Shown: positions 44,654-54,846 of the stretch, piece by piece | Layout: every line of letters begins with the position of its first letter | Position numbering within the stretch: position 1 is the stretch's first letter | Program-made: the position numbers and the translations under genes | Notes under the pieces: generated by a model | Database searches by the model: none | The model's input: the letters and a program-made list of their open reading frames with translations, nothing else | What the model was told of the DNA's origin: nothing | DNA from: Lucinisca nassula | Lineage: Eukaryota > Mollusca > Bivalvia > Lucinida > Lucinidae | NCBI GenBank assembly: GCA_963580285.1 | Contig: OY757020.1 | Span: 98,149,497 to 98,213,496, forward strand | Length of the DNA stretch: 64,000 bases | Reading direction: 5' to 3'

Positions 44654-45121
44654 ATCTTTGTGACAGATGCATGGACCATATACCATACAAAGAGCAGCTG
44701 AAACAACAAGAGGATGAAGAAACACAAACTGATGTCTGCTTTATCTTTTTAACTAACCCAGCCCCACATTTTGTAGAATTTTCTTGCACTGCAGTGCAAT
44801 TAAATAGCCAAATGATTCTGACACAGCATCTCGAGGGACAACTGGCCAGGATGTAATAGCCTTCACCTCAAATGTAAACATTCTGAGAGCAGACTAACCT
44901 GATATTACCCACACTAGAGAGTTAAAATTGACCTTATGATGTCTTTCACCTCAGATAAACCTATTTCCATTCGAGCCCAAAAATTCGAGCCCAAGCCCAG
45001 CCCACGAGCCCAGCCCAGGTTTTACAGGTAACCTTATTATAGAGGGCCACTTGGTAGAATGGCTGTCTTAGCTAAAAGTGTTACCCTCTTAAAACATTGT
45101 ATAAATAAATAAATAAATAAA

Positions 45122-45478
45122 ATATCCCGATTGTGTGCCGCGGTTGATATTCGTATGTGGTAACATTTTTCACCATCACCTTCTCATACGCGATCTTCGT
45201 AAAATATATTATAAAACAGATATTAATCTACGTATAAAAAGGGAGAAGGCAGTCAACTCTTATTTTTCTTTTTACTAAAAATATGTGTTTTGAATTGATA
45301 CGGGATGACTAAAATCAACCCTTACATAACGATGCATGTGAATATAAAATGTGAGGTGAGAAGAGTTGGATATTTTAGTTAAAGTCTTAAAACAGTGAAC
45401 TATACTTTTGCTTTATATCATCCTGAAACAGTGGATCTACAATTTATATAAGATACGGGGTGTTTCAATTTCACCATT
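45122..45478. other. No gene seen
   Basis: AT-rich sequence after the LINE tail. No feature. Confidence 0.5.
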
Positions 45479-46080
45479 TTTATACCCCAATCACAAAGTG
45501 GGGAGGGGCATATAGGTTTGCCATTGTCCGTATTTTATACGTACGTACGTACGTCGGTACGTCACATTTTGTAGTAATATTCCTGCCTCCGCAACTCATC
45601 CTACAGTATTTGATGCAGGGCATTGAAACTTGCAACACTTTTAAGACACATTGGACATGTGCATAAAGGAAACAGGATCCCCATCCAGCCCTTGAAAAAC
45701 TTAATCATTTTGTAGACTGGGAGGTTAAATAGTAAAGTTCGTGTCTCCGCAACTGTTACTCCTCCTACAGTATTTGATGCAGGGCATTGGAACTTGCAAC
45801 ACAGTTCAGACATGCATTGAACATGTGCATAAAAGAAACAGGATTCTAATCCCCGCATAATTGCTGAATTATGTCCCCTAGAACGACAATTATTTTGGCC
45901 ATATCAGGCTGTTAAATATATTGTGCTGTTCGTGTCCCCACGACTCCACCTACAGTATTTGATGCATCACACTGAAACTTGTAACACAGTTCAGACATGC
46001 AATGAACATGTGCATAAAGGAAAGCCTGGGAAGGCTTTGTTCTTCTAAGTCATGTGATGTGTGGGGTTTATGTCCAAAAA
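45479..46080. mobile_element. HINE-like element with three ~170-bp units
   Basis: Opens ATACCCCAATCACAAAGTGG, then a (CGTA)n microsatellite (45538-45556). Three units with CCTACAGTATTTGATGCA, CATTGAAACTTGCAACAC and CATGTGCATAAA.GAAA follow at ~45600, 45770 and 45950. The right end is not identified. Confidence 0.6.
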
Positions 46081-46253
46081 CATCTAAAGGTCATACGGGG
46101 ACTGGACCTCGGTTTAAAGTCTCGTAAAATGTTAATGCAAATTTAGATTGGACGACATGGCATGTTTGTTTCTTTTTGGATATCAATAGCCTAGACAACA
46201 CTATCCAGGATCCGAGGTTATAATTTTTTTTATCTCACCTGAGCATGAAATTG

Positions 46254-46350
46254 GTCCTGCTCACAAATTTTAAAATGCCAACAATGTTGGCATTTTAAAC
46301 AAATTTTAAAATGCCAACAATGTTGGCATTTTAAAATTTGTGAGCAGGAC
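46254..46350. repeat. 97-base nested palindrome
   Basis: Outer arms GTCCTGCTCACAAATTTTAA and its reverse complement. Inside, the palindrome TAAAATGCCAACAATGTTGG plus CATTTTA occurs twice in tandem, with a CAAA between. Confidence 0.9.
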
Positions 46351-47069
46351 ACATGCCATTCTCTGCTATCTGAGAAAGGAAAACCGCTCAACTTCTTAGT
46401 ATTTTAATTTTTATGAGCACCACAAGTTTCATGCTCAGCTGAGTTGAGCATAAAAAGTTTTATAACCTGGGGTCCAGGTCACCTTCTTCCTGAGCAGGCT
46501 TTTGTCATACTGTACATACATTATATATATTTCATAGTCGTTTAGGTGTGCTGATGAAGCGTAAAGTAGCTAGTCTCCCCTCCCCCGCCCTCACACACAC
46601 AAAAAAAAAATAATAATCATAAAATAAAATAAAATAAAAATGAAAACTTCACATATTTCAGTTCTATGGTGTTTTGTTTGTTTCGGTTGAGCTTTAACCT
46701 CCCAACACTAGTTAGGTCTTTTTGAGACGCTCTTCCAATTTCGTAGGACTCACCGGATATTTGGATGAAATGACTTCTCGAGCCCTGCTGCCCAAACAGA
46801 CTGTTCACATGCAACGTCAAAACTTATTTTCTCTGAGAAATAGTAATAAAAAGAAAGAAAATAAAATATATTTGAAACTGACGCCGGCAAACGTCCTGAT
46901 TGGCAGTTAAAGGGGATAAACCAACATTTGAAACCTCATATTTCTTTCCCGTAAATTCGTACAGTAAAGGACAGATGAATTGGCATGCCATTTGAAATTA
47001 TACCCTTTAATATTAGAGAGGAAGACAGCATTTGAAAAATCTTGCCCGCCCGCTAAGGTGTAGTCACCC
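46351..47069. other. No gene; SINE-A fragment at 46671-46803
   Basis: The fragment is inverted (TTTGTTTGTTTCGGTTGAGC ... GAGCCCTGCTGCCC) and strongly diverged. A-rich tracts lie at 46601-46640. The rest is unassigned. Confidence 0.55.
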
Positions 47070-48125
47070 ACATCCTATGTTTGAGACCAAAAATAAGGAA
47101 AATAAGGTATTGGTATTCCCATGCAAACTCTCCTTGTACTTAAAGTGGGGTTAACAACGGGCCCCATAGTCTTTGGGGTAAAAGCGATAACTCCTAATGT
47201 CGGAGTCTCATAACTCTGCGGTTCGATCCTAACTCGGGTCACGTGAAATGTCAACGGAAGGTCAGGTGGTGTTTCTACGGGTACTCCGGTTTTTGCCCAC
47301 TTCTGATAAACGATGGCTTCGCAATAAATGAAATATATTGAAAGGGCCATAAAACCAAATCAAACACAAGTGGGATTTATAAGGTCGTTCACAAATGAGG
47401 CAATTCTTACGCGTACCTACAACCATTATATAGGGAATAGGGGAATTTACGAAGATCTACAGTATTGCTCGTATTTCTGTCGATAAACCCCATCATGTAG
47501 ATAAAGTTGGATTTACCAGGGCTTTATAAAGGCCTCAAAGGGCAGCAGTGTCTCAAATGGATGAATTATTCGTTACCCTAGACAAATGTGAAAAATATCA
47601 GAAAATTTGTATCTGAAAATTTTTATTTTGCGTGGAAAAATATTTGGACAAGCCTGCTTTCGTTATGGTAGAAAAAAATGAAGCTTTACTTTCCTGAAGA
47701 AGCCCAAAGCTCTCATCGTCTTTACAAGCCCATACGATGAACTATCTTATAAACACCGCTTTATATAGGTAAATCTTTCGATAAAATGGGTATCAATAGT
47801 ATCCGTTTCGTTCTAAAAATATTGAGCGTGGGTACATGTAGTTGTTAGAACCGCCTCATTGAGGCAAACGTCTATATCCAGAAAAGAAAAATAAAACTAA
47901 AGCGATTCGTTTGAAGAGATATGAAATGCAACATCATAGCTACGAATGTCGTTATGGATTGCATTGGTATCCAGAACAGATTTCCTTTATACGAATGTGC
48001 GATAGAGATTAATGGATTAGTTGTCTTATACTTAGGTTCTTTTCTGATATCGGTCGGTAGTGCAGTTCTCAGCTACATGTAATGATCAGGTGCAGCGATA
48101 ACGTCTCCCAAATGGCAATTATCCC
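47070..48125. repeat. Mosaic repeat tract shared with 19.8-20.6 and 28.5-28.9 kb
   Basis: 47070-47665 follows the same order as 19765-20660, with SINE-B at the same place. 47690-48125 matches 28520-28890 (TTTACAAGCCCATACGATGA, AGAGATATGAAATGCAA, GATAACGTCTCCCAAATGGC). Confidence 0.6.
47156..47366 (+). mobile_element. SINE-B, diverged
   Basis: Head CGGGCCCCATAGTCTTTGGG, B box CTGCGGTTCGATCC, body TCTACGGGTACTCCGG, end GAAAGGGCCATAAAACC. Confidence 0.75.
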
Positions 48126-48742
48126 ATCAGTTACCTACAAATAAGTTACATACTATATACCGCAACCTCAGCATTCCTCCTATTTCTTAGGAAAGCTCAA
48201 ATTACCACAGCCAGTGGCTTAATGACATCTTAACAGTTACAATTCACAAAATAAACACCATCTGTGTGTTATCACTAAGTTCATAACCCCTGTCTCTAGA
48301 ATTTTCATGCTGTACAGAAAGAGAGACTTTATCAAAGCACTGAGAGTACTTGTGGAGTGTAGGTTGGAAAAATAGTCCAGAACTGAGAATCGAACTGTTC
48401 GTTTAACCCTTAAATTCCAGTATTTTAAGCAAGCACAGTAGCCCTGATCAGACAGTTATATGGCGTCTGGTTTGCCAATGCCCAAGTGCAGGAGCAAAGT
48501 CCAGAATTTCCTTTTTACGCAGCGCTCTGGCGTCTTAGGGAGGCGACTATCGATGCTATAAACTTGATTTTGTTCAACGTCGGTGGCAGTCATGGTCAGT
48601 GATAGTCACGCGGACAATAGCAAGCGTATACTGTGTGTATAACGTAGACTGTGGGTACTCGATAAAACGCTTCATTATAAGAAAAGTATTTAGTACTTTA
48701 TAACTTTTGTCTGGAAAAAATTATGGAGGCATTTTCCATCAG
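48126..48742. other. No gene seen
   Basis: HP-1 relic near 48435-48475 (GCCCTGATCAGACAG) and an FB-1 relic at 48640-48670 (GACTGTGGGTACTCG). Otherwise nothing. Confidence 0.45.
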
Positions 48743-49014
48743 TTTGTTTGTTTGATTTGAGGTTTAACGTCCCCGTCAACACTGTGAAGGTCAATTTGGA
48801 GACGTTGCTTCCAATTTTGTGGGACTTTTACCCGACATTGAGATGAAATGACATCTCAAACCCTGTCGCCCAATGAAACCAGTAGGGTTTATAAGCATGG
48901 ACGGTCCGCCTTGCACCGCGGTTCCTGGACAGGCTTAGATCCTCTAAGCGGTTTACCAGTACTAGTGTGCGGGCCAGATTCAGCTCTGCGTGGAAGCATC
49001 ATGCAGCCCATATA
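48743..49014 (-). mobile_element. SINE-A, 5'-truncated, 12-bp TSD
   Basis: ATTTTCCATCAG at 48731-48742 and 49015-49026. The 5' end stops at CAGCCCATATA. Confidence 0.92.
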
Positions 49015-49109
49015 ATTTTCCATCAGTGTTTTCCAAATTATTTACTTGTCATTTGTTAATGTGTTTAATTATTTCCCTTCTGTCTACACGTATATTCAAC
49101 CAGCACAGC

Positions 49110-49410
49110 CGGCCCCCGCCCATCGGGGCTTGAAGATATTGATGGGCTGCACGATGCTTCCAGAGCTGAAACTGACCCGCACACTAGTAATGCTAAACTG
49201 CTTAGAGGATCTAAGCCTGTTTAGGCAAAGCAGTGCGAGTCAGACCGCCCATGCTTATAAACCCTATTGGTTTCATTGGCCTACTTGAGATGTTATTTCA
49301 TCTCAATGTCGGGTAAAAGTCCCACAAAATTGGAAGCAACGTCTCCAAAATGACCTATACAGTGTTGACGGGGATGTTAAACCACAAATCAAACAAATAA
49401 ACAAACAAAA
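49110..49410 (+). mobile_element. SINE-A with 14-bp TSD
   Basis: TCAACCAGCACAGC (49096-49109) and TCAACCAGTACAGC (49411-49424), one mismatch. Full length. Confidence 0.9.
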
Positions 49411-49424
49411 TCAACCAGTACAGC

Positions 49425-49847
49425 AGATTCATCTTTCTGAACCAACAATATTTCATTGATAATGCTTAGCCTCATATGCAACACAATCTGTGCTGGAAAA
49501 GTCATTACATGTATAACATTTTATCCAGCTGCAAGCAGTGTAGATCCATGGTTGGCTTCTGATCAGAACCTACAGTGATTGTCATAGTTTCAACTCTCTC
49601 TCTCTCTTTTCACTCAGTCCTACCATTGCATTCCAGCTCCTGAATATATACTCGTAACTGATCAGAAACGGAGACCCTTCAGCGATATATTAAAAAACAA
49701 TGGTTCATTCTACCTGTTAATGCAGGCCCGCACACATGGTGGAGAGGCATGCAAACGCCCCCCCCCCCCCCCTTTTTTTTTGGAAAATTCTCAAACTCAT
49801 GCAGTTTTTTACCCTCGGCAAAATACCTGAAATTCGCAACCCTCCCC
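49425..49847. other. No gene seen
   Basis: HP-1 relic at 49535-49575; a C-run then T-run at ~49759-49782. Confidence 0.45.
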
Positions 49848-49889
49848 ACTTTTTAGGCACCACCATTCAAAGATGGCGGGGTATTATTA

Positions 49890-51236
49890 CGAGGACTGTT
49901 CAAATATGAATGCAACTAAGCACATAAAAATGATTCCGTGATAGATTTCGATGAAAAATTTATGTCCCCTAAAAGTATTCCCCTTTAACAGATATACAAA
50001 CTTTCAGTCTTCTGATCCAATCATCGAATGCATTTTGGTAGTCTTTTCGAGGTATACTATGAAGGCACTGGAATATTGCAGAACCGAGGTGTTTCACGCG
50101 CGGCGCTGTACAAATTTTCGACCAGAAAGGTATTTTTTCAGCCGCGGGAACAAAAAGTCACACGGGGCAAGTTCAGGGGAATACGGGGGTGAGGGAGTTC
50201 AACAACCTTTTCCTGCTTCAGATAGTCTTGCACAATGGACGCCTTGTGTGATGACGCATTGTCATGTAGCAATCTGACATTGGCCAAACCAGATGCGGGT
50301 CTTCGTTCTTTGAAATATTTCTTCAATTTTCGAAGATCTTTATTCTTGTAAAACTTCGCATTTACAGATTTGCCTTTAGGCACAGCAACCTGAATAGCAG
50401 GGCCCTGATTTGAAAAGATTATGGCATACATTACCTTCTTCACGCTCATGGTCCGCTTTGCAATGCATGGTCTTTTGCAATACTTTGTTGCCCATATTTT
50501 GTTCTGAATCTTTCGTTTTGGCTCAAAAAAGTGAACCCATGTCTCGTCACCTGTGACGGCATTAGCGAAAGACCGTGCATTGTAATTTCGAAACTTTTTA
50601 AGCAACTTCTTGGCGCACTGAACGCGTGTCTTTTTCTGCTCATCTGTCAACAGATGGGGAATCCATCTAGCACAGATCTTTCTCATTTTCAAATCCCGTT
50701 TCAGAATTGTATGAGCTGCTCCTAATGAGATGCCAACCATACTAGCTATTTGCCTAGTGGTGTATCGTGCATCGGTAGCAATTATTTCTTTCACTCTAGC
50801 AACCATCTTGGCATATGTTGCTCTTTTCGGTTGACGATCATGTGGTGCATCTTCTGTTGAGCCTAGCCCACAGCTGAATTTCTTACACCAACGAAAAACT
50901 GTCGGAAAAGACTTTTCATTATGCCCATAAACCGAACATATTTCATCAAAAATGTCTTTGCACCGTATACCAAGAATACAACGATAATCATTCTTAATAT
51001 AGGACCGTATTTCAACGGCGTACTCTGACCTTCTTCCAACCATGTTTTGTATTAGTATACAAGAGTAGACAGTGTTTATCGAACTATATACATGGCTAAA
51101 GTGCACGGATTTTAACAGGTTTGGTATCAATGTATAGGTAAAATGTTTTTCTACGCTGTGATATTTATTTCCAGGTGATTTTCGCATTAGTGCATGAGAA
51201 AACGTTCTACTTGCATTCATATTTGAACAGTCCTCG
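49890..51236 (-). mobile_element. Mariner transposon, complete ends
   Basis: 1347 bases between TA dinucleotides (49888-49889 and 51237-51238). Perfect 26-bp inverted repeats begin CGAGGACTGTTCAAATATGA (49890-49915 and 51211-51236). Length and TA target are typical of mariner. Identical repeats point to a fairly recent insertion. Confidence 0.95.
50094..51043 (-). pseudogene. Mariner transposase (DD34D), one frameshift
   Basis: The ATG at 51041-51043 gives MVGRRSEYAVEIRS, the usual start of this family. The longer upstream frame lies in the untranslated end. Residues 1-120 hold two helix-turn-helix regions for TIR binding. WIPHLLTDEQ at 127-136 is the mariner linker motif (usually WVPHxL). 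D166 in GDETWVHFF and D261 in LLHDNASSH are the first two catalytic residues. At a C-run of the coding strand near 50184-50189 the frame slips by one base. In the other frame the expected third-Asp motif (APCDFF) follows, 34 residues after D261, and the chain would end at 50094-50096. As sequenced it ends early in wrong-frame residues, so it is inactive unless the slip is a base error. Confidence 0.9.
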
Positions 51237-51660
51237 TATTATACCCTCCGAAGCTTTGAGTGTCCGTCATTCCGTCCGTAAGCGCCTCATAGTTTTGTGT
51301 CCACTACATAACTCTGATACCATTTTAGATATAATTTTCACGAAACTTCTCAGATATGTAGAGCACTTTCAGACGACGTGCAGAACAGTTGAACCGTAAC
51401 TCTGATTTTCCTACTTTTGGAGTTGTTGCCCTTCGAACATAGAACATAGCCATTTCTGTCTTAGTTTTGTGTCCGCTACTATTTGAGATATTTACAGGAA
51501 ACTTCACAGATATGTAGAGCACCATGAGACGACGTGCAAAACATATGAACCCTAACTCTAATTTTCCTACTTTTGGAATTATTGCCCTTTGGACTTTGAA
51601 TATAGCTGTTGCTATCTGTGGTCTAACCTGGTACAAAATATCATTGCAACTGACCAAAGA

Positions 51661-52264
51661 TTTTACTAGATTTTGAAGACCTTGACTTTATTTTAAAAGG
51701 GCACTGGACCAAAAAAAAACTGAAAATGAGAATTTTAATTCTGGTTTACTTTCTTTTGGAGCCATGACTCTTTGAACATTGAAAATAGTCATCTCAGTCA
51801 TGTATTCCTGTCAACTTTATTAAGGAAAAGAGTAATACAGCCTTACTTTGAATTCCTTTTTCACTGTGATATAACACTTGCTTGATGTCATTGTAGTGGC
51901 GGGGCATCATGCAGTGCTTGTAGCTTTTATTCAAAGTCTGCGTACGGCCTGAATCATGTTCAAAACTGTTGAACAGTATGGCGAACATGGCGAACAGTAC
52001 CGACCCTGATCAGAAGGAATGCACTGTCTATCCGATTTTGGTCTAAGCTGTATGATATTTTAAAAAAAAATTTACCCAAAAACTTTGTGACAAGATTTGA
52101 CATCTCATGCAAACTGTTTTCAGTGGAGATAATTTGCATGAAATGTCAAATCCTATTTTCTAGAAGAAAAAACAATTGAAAAGCATTGTCAGTTTGTATC
52201 TGCTCTATCAGCAAACAAGTGAAGTACTGGCCTTCACAAACAGCTTGGTGTAGCTCACCATACG
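51661..52264. other. No gene; one hairpin
   Basis: 52094-52152: GATTTGACATCTCATGCAAA pairs with TTTGCATGAAATGTCAAATC around a 19-base loop. Weak array-like echoes of the pearl unit continue to ~51790. Nothing else. Confidence 0.5.
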
Positions 52265-52562
52265 TTTGAATTGAGGTTTACCGTCCCCGTCAACACTATT
52301 TAGGTCATTTTGGAGACGTTGCTTCCAATGTTGTGGGACTTTTACCCGACATTGTGATAAAATGAAATCTCAAGCCCTGTCACAAAATAAGACCAAAAGG
52401 CTTATAAGCATTGGACGGTCTTATCACGTCACTTGGCCTGTGCAGGCTTAGTCCTTCTATATGTTGTAAGCGGTTTACCAGTACTCATGTGTCGTCAGTT
52501 TGACCTCTGTGTGGAAGCACCATGTAGCCCATTCTATTTCTCCAAGTTCCGGTGGACGGGGG
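52265..52562 (-). mobile_element. SINE-A
   Basis: TTTGAATTGAGGTTTACCGT to CCGGTGGACGGGGGC. Diverged but near full length. Confidence 0.75.
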
Positions 52563-52612
52563 CGACCATGAATGTTTAAGCCAGAAAAATGTTAAGTTTT
52601 ATTTTTACCCAC

Positions 52613-52981
52613 AAGATGCCAGTCATAACAACTGTTGTCTGCTTTTTTGTTTGCTTATAACTTTGATAGTATGTGGTTAGCGCGTTCGACTTATGATCGA
52701 AAGGTTGTGCGTTCGAATCCGCCACCGGTATCGAGGTGTGTCCTTGGGCAAGACACGTAATGGCACTGCCCCACTCCACCCAGGTGTAAATGGGTAGCAG
52801 TGGTGCAAAAGCCACTGCCTCTCTCTCGCGCGCGTGAAAACACCCGGAATGAGTGTTCGAGAGCGATTCAATAAGCTTGAAGCTTTCATCGCAATCGAAC
52901 TAAAATAAATTAGTATAAACTAAGATGCCAGTTATAACAACTGTTGTCTGCTTTTTTGTTTGCTTATAACTTTGATAGTAT
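52613..52981 (+). mobile_element. SINE-E flanked by a 60-bp direct repeat
   Basis: The 249-base core 52673-52921 has a tRNA-like B box GTGCGTTCGAATCCGCC, then CCTTGGGCAAGACACGTAAT and CCACTCCACCCAGGTGTAAA, a core seen in many animal SINEs. The flanks 52613-52672 and 52922-52981 are 60-base direct repeats with a single mismatch, far longer than a normal target-site duplication. Confidence 0.8.
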
Positions 52982-54390
52982 TTTTTTTGCAATCAGTGTG
53001 GTCCCAGATCAGAGTGCTACTGATCAGGATCCACACTGTTTGCCTGTATGCTAAAACATGTTTGAAAAGTTTGAAAGGCCATGAAGCAGACGACATAAAC
53101 AGACAATATTTTCAGAATTCTGTTTTACAGGGCATGTTAAGGGTGAGACAACTGCTCAAGATATCGTGCTTCTTATGTCACTGGGTAGGCTTACAGTAGG
53201 GCAAGGTCTACCATAATAATATGTTTGTTTATTTGAATGAATTGTGGCTGGACGTCCCAGTAAACACTGATTAGGTTATTTTGGAGACACTGCTTCCAGT
53301 TTTGTGGGACTTTTACCCAACACTGGGATGAAATGACATCTCAAGCCATGCCCACAAACCTGCTGCTACCCGTTCATGAAACAAGCCAATACAAATAGAT
53401 TGTAAATTTTACCGCCTAAAACACGAAACTTTTAAGATGAAAAAAAAAATCTTATTTCTGCTCAAAAACAGTACGTTAGAGATTGTGAGTATAGTACGCA
53501 TCATCGTGATGGTTCTAACGAGTACCCACACTCCACATTGTAGAACAGAAATAAGAAAAATAATGTATATAAAAGTCGGGTTCAAGGGGGTCGGAATTAT
53601 ACAGGCATGTTTTCCTGATGTGATTACTAAATTACTGATGAGTGTATATGGCAAACATTGTAGACCCTTATCAAATGTCGCATTCTTAAGAGTCTGATCT
53701 GGGTCTACACTGTTGGCAAAGGCCTATTTGCCCCAATACTTAAGGTTTAAAATGTGTGTGTGTGTGTGTGTAAAAATAAAAGCCAGGATGACTTTGTTCA
53801 TATTTAACCCTTAAATGCCAATCACTGCAATTGTGATCTGCATTGTTGTCTGGTGGTTACTTTAAAAGTAATTGTTGCCAACAGTGTGGACCCAGATCAG
53901 ACTGCTCTTCTGGGTCCACAAGGTTTGCCTTATACAAAAATATGTTTGAAAAGTAAGCAAGAAGATTCAGCAGACAGCATAAAGATACGACTTTTCTTGG
54001 CATTTAGAAGGATTAAAAGTTGTTTTGTCTTTTTTTTTTATATATATATTTCCCAATAAAATTCAGTTTGGAGACTGGTCTAACCTCAAGCAGCCAGTGA
54101 GTTAAAATGTAGCAAGGTATTTTCTTTCAGAATTGCATCCATCTGTTGTGACTGAAACCTCATGTAGCTATGAAGAGATTTATGGGGCTATTAGCAGGCT
54201 ACAGTGATCTTATCAGTAATTTGTATAAACAATCAATTTCCCAGTTCTATTGGCCAAAAACTGGCTTGTTGTAGGTTGCGAGCTAAAGTGTACAATGACA
54301 TGATCTGAGATTACCATGAAATCCGAGAAGTGCATATGTTTGCGATGCTACAAAAAATGCTGTGTTTTCTTCTTATTTTTTATTATTTTT
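52982..54390. other. No gene; HP-1, FB-1 and SINE-A pieces
   Basis: HP-1 arms at 52990-53045, 53650-53722 and 53880-53930. SINE-A tail part, inverted, at 53222-53360. FB-1 at 53400-53620 with the core worn to GCATCATCGTGATGG and the end ACAGGCATGTTTTCC. (TG)n at 53755-53772. 53940-54390 shows nothing. Confidence 0.6.
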
Positions 54391-54800
54391 TTCTTCTTCT
54401 TCTTCTTCTTCTTCTTCTTCTTCTGCTTAGAGGCCTCCGTGGTGCAGTGGTTACGCTACTCGCCTTGTAAACCAGGGATCGCAGGATCGATCCCGGGCTT
54501 CTCCAGACTTTCGGATGAGTCTTTAAACCGAGGTCCCGTCTCCGTATGACCTTAGCTGTTGGTGGGACGTAAAACTAAAACTCACTCACTCACACTCTTC
54601 TTCTTCTTCTTCATTTGAAGTCAAATTACTTAACGCACTGGTTGGTCGATTGTCCCCGAGTTTAGCAAGAGCTTGAACCCATTTCGTTGAACCATTCTAA
54701 AGCTTTACTTTATGCGAACATATTTGAACCTGATCAGCCGCCGCATTCGACTGATCCCGAGCAATTATTCCCGGTCGTTCAGTGTTTCTAGCTTAGACAT
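54391..54800 (+). repeat. (CTT)n repeat with a SINE-C inside the microsatellite
   Basis: CTT runs lie on both sides (54391-54423 and 54597-54612) of SINE-C at 54429-54592. The SINE has A box GTGGTGCAGTGGTTACG, B-box region GCAGGATCGATCCC and tail GGTGGGACGTAAAAC then (CACT)n. After it comes the unique part shared with 29470-29680. Confidence 0.8.
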
Positions 54801-54804
54801 TCTC

Positions 54805-54846
<42 letters not shown>

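Larger units (their letters stand above)
43119..45033. mobile_element. MULE-like non-autonomous transposon with 9-bp TSD
   Basis: TTATTATAG flanks it (43110-43118 and 45034-45042). Inverted ends of ~78 bases start GGCTACCTGTAAAACCTGGG and inverted GGTTACCTGTAAAACCTGGG, with only about six mismatches, and contain repeats of GGGCTCGAA. Long TIRs with a 9-bp duplication fit the Mutator-like group. The inside holds a satellite (43490-44215), two SINE-A copies and no transposase. It sits in the 3' UTR of the LINE. Confidence 0.8.
41128..45121 (+). mobile_element. Non-LTR retrotransposon (LINE), 5'-truncated, twice interrupted
   Basis: Reverse-transcriptase sequence starts abruptly near 41157. The 3' UTR ends with ACATTGTATAAATAAATAAA, a (TAAA)n tail, near 45121. 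A SINE-A (42001-42298) splits the ORF, and a 1.9 kb TIR element (43119-45033) splits the 3' UTR. Without those, the LINE copy is about 1.76 kb. The RT type fits the CR1/Jockey-like group; the exact clade needs a tree. Confidence 0.85.
49848..51660. mobile_element. HINE/pearl-like element interrupted by mariner
   Basis: 49848-49889 gives the 5' end (CACCACCATTCAAAGATGGC, GGGGTATTATTA). 51237-51660 gives the rest: ATACCCTCCGAAG, CCGTCATTCCGTCCGTAAG, and two units of ACTTTTGGAGTTGTTGCCCT with TTCACAGATATGTAGAGCAC. The units are inverted relatives of those at 15.2-16.5 kb (GGGCAATAACTCC). Confidence 0.65.

Noticed and set aside
51044..51220. Extra 59 residues at the front of the mariner transposase
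   Set aside because: They fall in the 5' untranslated part and inverted repeat; family members begin at the internal Met used here.
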